From: Bacteroidia bacterium | GTDB taxonomy: Bacteria; Bacteroidota; Bacteroidia; JABEUT01 | Direction: 5' to 3' | DNA length: 6,973 bases | NCBI GenBank assembly: GCA_013044305.1 | Contig: JABEUT010000150.1 | Coordinates: 1 to 6,973, forward strand | Shown: positions 4,192-6,973 of the stretch, piece by piece | How positions within the stretch are numbered: the first letter of the stretch is position 1 | Layout: every line of letters starts with the position of its first letter | Position numbers and translations under genes: made by a program | Notes under the pieces: generated by a model | The model's database searches: none | What the model was told of the DNA's origin: nothing | Seen by the model: the letters and a program-made list of their open reading frames with translations, nothing else

Positions 4192-6810
4192 ATGGCAGAA
4201 GGAGAAACAATTATACCGGTTAATATTGAGGAACACATGAAAAGCGCCTACATTGATTATTCAATGTCGGTAATAGTATCACGCGCCCTTCCCGATGTGC
4301 GCGACGGACTGAAACCTGTGCACCGCCGTGTTTTATTCGGCATGTACGAACTGGGGGTGCTATCCAACCGCGCCTATAAAAAGAGCGCCAAAATAGTGGG
4401 TGAGGTTATGGGTAAGTATCACCCGCACGGTGATGCCTCTATATACGATACCATGGTGCGGATGGCCCAGGAATGGTCGCTGCGCTACCCGCTGGTTGAC
4501 GGACAGGGTAACTTTGGATCCATAGACGGAGACAGCCCTGCAGCCATGCGATATACCGAAGCCCGCCTGCGGAAGCTGGCCGAGGAAATGATAACAGATA
4601 TTGATAAGGAAACGGTTGATTTTGTGCCCAATTACGACGAATCGGAAGAGGAGCCGGTTGTACTGCCCTCCCGTATTCCCAACCTGCTGCTGAACGGCGC
4701 ATCGGGTATAGCGGTGGGTATGGCAACCAACATTGCTCCGCACAACCTTACCGAAGTGATAAATGCCACCCTCGCATATATAGATAATCCCGCAATAGAG
4801 GCGGCCGAGCTCCTGCAGCATGTAAAAGCCCCTGACTTCCCTACCGGTGGAACCATTTATGGGTACGATGGGGTGAAGGAGGCTTTTGAGACCGGACGCG
4901 GGCGTATAGTGGTACGGGCAAAGCATACTATTGAAGAGCTGGGCGGACAACGCGAGCAGATCATTATTAATCAGATCCCCTACATGGTCAATAAGGCGGA
5001 AATGATTAAAAAAATTGCGGAGCTTATCAATGAGAAAAAAATAGAGGATATATCGGATATACGCGACGAATCGGACCGCGACGGAATGCGTATTGTAATA
5101 GAACTAAAAAAAGATGCCATACCAAGCATCGTAATAAACAACCTCTACAGGCAAACCGAGTTGCAATCATCGTTCAACGTGAACAATGTTGCGCTTGTGG
5201 ATATGAGGCAGCATGAAAAGATTAAAGAAGGAAAACTATTCGAGATAGATCTTGCGGAAGAAAAGGGCGCCAACCTCCGTCCCGCAACGCTCGACCTTAA
5301 AATGATCATCGGGCATTTCGTGTATCACCGCAACCAGGTAGTAGTAAGGCGTACTATGTTCGACCTCGCCGAAGCCAAAAAACGCGCCCACGTATTGGAG
5401 GGTTTGCTTATCGCTTTGGATAACCTGGATGCAGTAATAAAGATAATACGCGAATCGGAAACACCCGAAAAGGCCCAGGCCGAACTGATGAGCAACTTCA
5501 AGTTGTCCGAAATACAGAGCAAAGCCATTCTTGATATGAGGCTGCGCACCCTTACCGGACTTGAAATGGACAAAATTATTGCCGAATATGAGGAACTGAA
5601 AAAGAAAATAGACTATTACAATCAGGTGCTTGGCGATGAAAAGCTCCGCAGGAAAATAGTAAAAGACGAACTGATTGAGATAAAAGAGAAATATGGCGAT
5701 GAGCGTCGCACAGATATTGTTTATGCCGGCGCCGACTTCAAAATGGAAGACGTTATTCCCGATGATGATGTGGTGATTACCATTTCTCACTTAGGCTACA
5801 TAAAACGAACCCGTTTAGCCGAATACCGCCTTCAAAGCCGCGGAGGCAGAGGCTCAAAGGCAGCCGAAGCACGCGACGAAGATTTTCTGGAACACATGTT
5901 CACTGCCACAAACCATAATTACCTGCTGCTGTTCACCAGGCAGGGGAAGTGCTACTGGATGCGTGCCTTTGAAGTGCCGGAAGGCGCCAAGGCAAGCAAG
6001 GGCAGAGCAATACAGAACCTGTTGAGTATTGCGCCGGATGACAAGGTTGTAGCCTATATAAACGTAAAAAACCTGTCGGATGCCGATTATATAAATAACA
6101 ATAACATCATATTGTGCACCAAAAACGGGGTTATCAAAAAGACGCTGCTGGAAGCCTATTCAAGACCGCGGCAAAATGGCATAAATGCAATAACCATTCG
6201 TGAGGGAGATGCCTTACTCGAAGCACGCCTCACCAATGGAAGCAACGAGATGCTGATGGCTCTGAAATCGGGTAGGGCGATACGGTTTAACGAAGCCAAG
6301 GTGCGACCCATGGGCCGCAATGCCTCCGGAGTAAGGGGAATAAGGCTGGGAGGAGCCAAAGATGAAGTGATTGGTATGATTTGCATATCCGATCCTAAAA
6401 CCACCGTACTTGTGGTAAGCGAAAAAGGATACGGCAAAAGAACCGATATAGATGATTACCGAATAACCAACAGGGGAGGGAAAGGTGTTAAAACTTTGAA
6501 TATTACCGATAAAACCGGAAACCTGATTGCCATTAAAGACGTTACCGACACAGACCATCTGATGATAATTAACCGCTCCGGTATAGCCATTCGCATGTCG
6601 GTGTCCGATCTGCGCGTTATGGGCAGGGCCACCCAGGGCGTAAGGCTCATCAATCTGAAGGACAGCGACAGTATTGCTGCGGTGGCCAAGATTGATGTGG
6701 ATGAAGAGGCTGAAATAGAACCAAATGGCGACGCCACAGGCGCAATTGATAACCCGAACGGAAACGGAAGCCTGAACGGAAAAGAGAACGGTACAGGGGA
6801 ATCAGCTTAA
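4192..6810 (+). CDS. gyrA: DNA gyrase subunit A
   Basis: This 872-aa protein is the breakage-reunion subunit of gyrase, which introduces negative supercoils in an A2B2 complex with GyrB. The N-terminal catalytic half contains VSRALPDVRDGLKPVHRRV and the active-site tyrosine Y121 in RYTEARL (E. coli Y122). It also has GIAVGMATNI, which carries the DNA-intercalating isoleucine. The C-terminal half, from about residue 500, is the DNA-wrapping beta-pinwheel and holds the GyrA box QSRGGRG (548-554), the mark separating GyrA from topoisomerase IV ParC. A related NRGGKG occurs in a later blade. In the quinolone-resistance-determining region, HPHGDASIYD places alanine at 82 where E. coli has S83, while D86 (E. 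coli D87) is kept. Residues 835-872 form an acidic, Asn/Gly-rich tail. Length is close to the 875 aa of E. coli. The ATG at 4192 is preceded by an A/T-rich leader without a clear Shine-Dalgarno sequence. Confidence 0.98.
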   Translation: MAEGETIIPVNIEEHMKSAYIDYSMSVIVSRALPDVRDGLKPVHRRVLFGMYELGVLSNRAYKKSAKIVGEVMGKYHPHGDASIYDTMVRMAQEWSLRYPLVDGQGNFGSIDGDSPAAMRYTEARLRKLAEEMITDIDKETVDFVPNYDESEEEPVVLPSRIPNLLLNGASGIAVGMATNIAPHNLTEVINATLAYIDNPAIEAAELLQHVKAPDFPTGGTIYGYDGVKEAFETGRGRIVVRAKHTIEELGGQREQIIINQIPYMVNKAEMIKKIAELINEKKIEDISDIRDESDRDGMRIVIELKKDAIPSIVINNLYRQTELQSSFNVNNVALVDMRQHEKIKEGKLFEIDLAEEKGANLRPATLDLKMIIGHFVYHRNQVVVRRTMFDLAEAKKRAHVLEGLLIALDNLDAVIKIIRESETPEKAQAELMSNFKLSEIQSKAILDMRLRTLTGLEMDKIIAEYEELKKKIDYYNQVLGDEKLRRKIVKDELIEIKEKYGDERRTDIVYAGADFKMEDVIPDDDVVITISHLGYIKRTRLAEYRLQSRGGRGSKAAEARDEDFLEHMFTATNHNYLLLFTRQGKCYWMRAFEVPEGAKASKGRAIQNLLSIAPDDKVVAYINVKNLSDADYINNNNIILCTKNGVIKKTLLEAYSRPRQNGINAITIREGDALLEARLTNGSNEMLMALKSGRAIRFNEAKVRPMGRNASGVRGIRLGGAKDEVIGMICISDPKTTVLVVSEKGYGKRTDIDDYRITNRGGKGVKTLNITDKTGNLIAIKDVTDTDHLMIINRSGIAIRMSVSDLRVMGRATQGVRLINLKDSDSIAAVAKIDVDEEAEIEPNGDATGAIDNPNGNGSLNGKENGTGESA

Positions 6811-6830
6811 GTGTTCTAATAAGATAAATC

Positions 6831-6851
6831 AGAGCCGCATTGTTCGGCTCT
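6831..6851. terminator. hairpin between gyrA and tRNA-Thr, probable shared terminator
   Basis: AGAGCCG (6831-6837) pairs perfectly with CGGCTCT (6845-6851) around a seven-base loop, 21 bases after the gyrA stop. The plus strand continues TATTCTCTC and the minus strand GATTTATCTT. Both are only moderately T-rich, so the hairpin can serve the two converging transcripts. Confidence 0.65.
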
Positions 6852-6875
6852 TATTCTCTCACTCGCTCTGTCTTG

Positions 6876-6947
<72 letters not shown>

Positions 6948-6962
6948 ATTTTTTGGGAAATG

Positions 6963-6970
6963 CGAAGATA
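6963..6970 (-). promoter_or_regulatory. -7 element of the tRNA-Thr promoter
   Basis: On the minus strand TATCTTCG has one mismatch to TAnnTTTG and ends 15 bases before the tRNA 5' end, almost the same geometry as at tRNA-Val. The -33 region would lie beyond the window edge. Confidence 0.5.
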
Positions 6971-6973
6971 CTC

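Noticed and set aside
4360..4950. Long minus-strand open frame (196 codons) inside gyrA
   Set aside because: It lies wholly antisense to a strongly conserved catalytic region and has no recognisable domain, so it is a shadow of gyrA codon use.
4192..6810. Topoisomerase IV subunit A (ParC) as an alternative to GyrA
   Set aside because: An intact GyrA box (QSRGGRG) and a full-length C-terminal pinwheel of typical GyrA length favour gyrase.

Overview
The window looks like chromosomal DNA from a member of the Bacteroidota. Three things point there. Several genes are preceded by TAnnTTTG-type -7 elements, the housekeeping sigma consensus of this phylum. Shine-Dalgarno sequences are weak or absent, with A/T-rich leaders instead. 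The two tRNA genes do not encode CCA. Base composition is moderate, with AT-rich intergenic DNA. I cannot name a genus.

Layout: positions 1-124 are an AT-rich gap with a short palindrome and a small hairpin. A promoter with two adjacent perfect -7 boxes (125-161) drives a two-gene unit. The first gene (192-1196) encodes a divergent ribulose-phosphate 3-epimerase-like barrel fused to a pair of CBS domains. The second (1196-2197) encodes a metal-dependent DAHP synthase, the first enzyme of the shikimate pathway, and its start overlaps the stop of the first by one base. A hairpin lies between this unit and an opposing tRNA-Val(TAC) gene (2259-2333, minus strand) that has its own promoter. Next comes a second two-gene unit, joined by an ATGA overlap: an unrecognised secreted protein (2512-3318) and a TerC-family integral membrane protein (3315-4025). 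Finally gyrA (4192-6810, DNA gyrase subunit A) ends at a hairpin shared with an opposing tRNA-Thr(CGT) gene (6876-6947, minus strand), whose promoter lies at the right edge. No gap between genes exceeds 300 bases.

How the genes may work together: the epimerase-like protein keeps the four metal-binding residues of ribulose-phosphate epimerases. It is translationally coupled to DAHP synthase, which consumes erythrose-4-phosphate, a pentose-phosphate-pathway product. A regulated sugar-phosphate enzyme or sensor that tunes aromatic biosynthesis is the most interesting idea here, but it is an inference. The TerC pair may link membrane metal (Mn) transport to a secreted partner, again by inference. 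gyrA and the tRNAs are housekeeping genes. The gyrase has alanine at the main quinolone-contact position. No mobile element, CRISPR array or defence system is visible.
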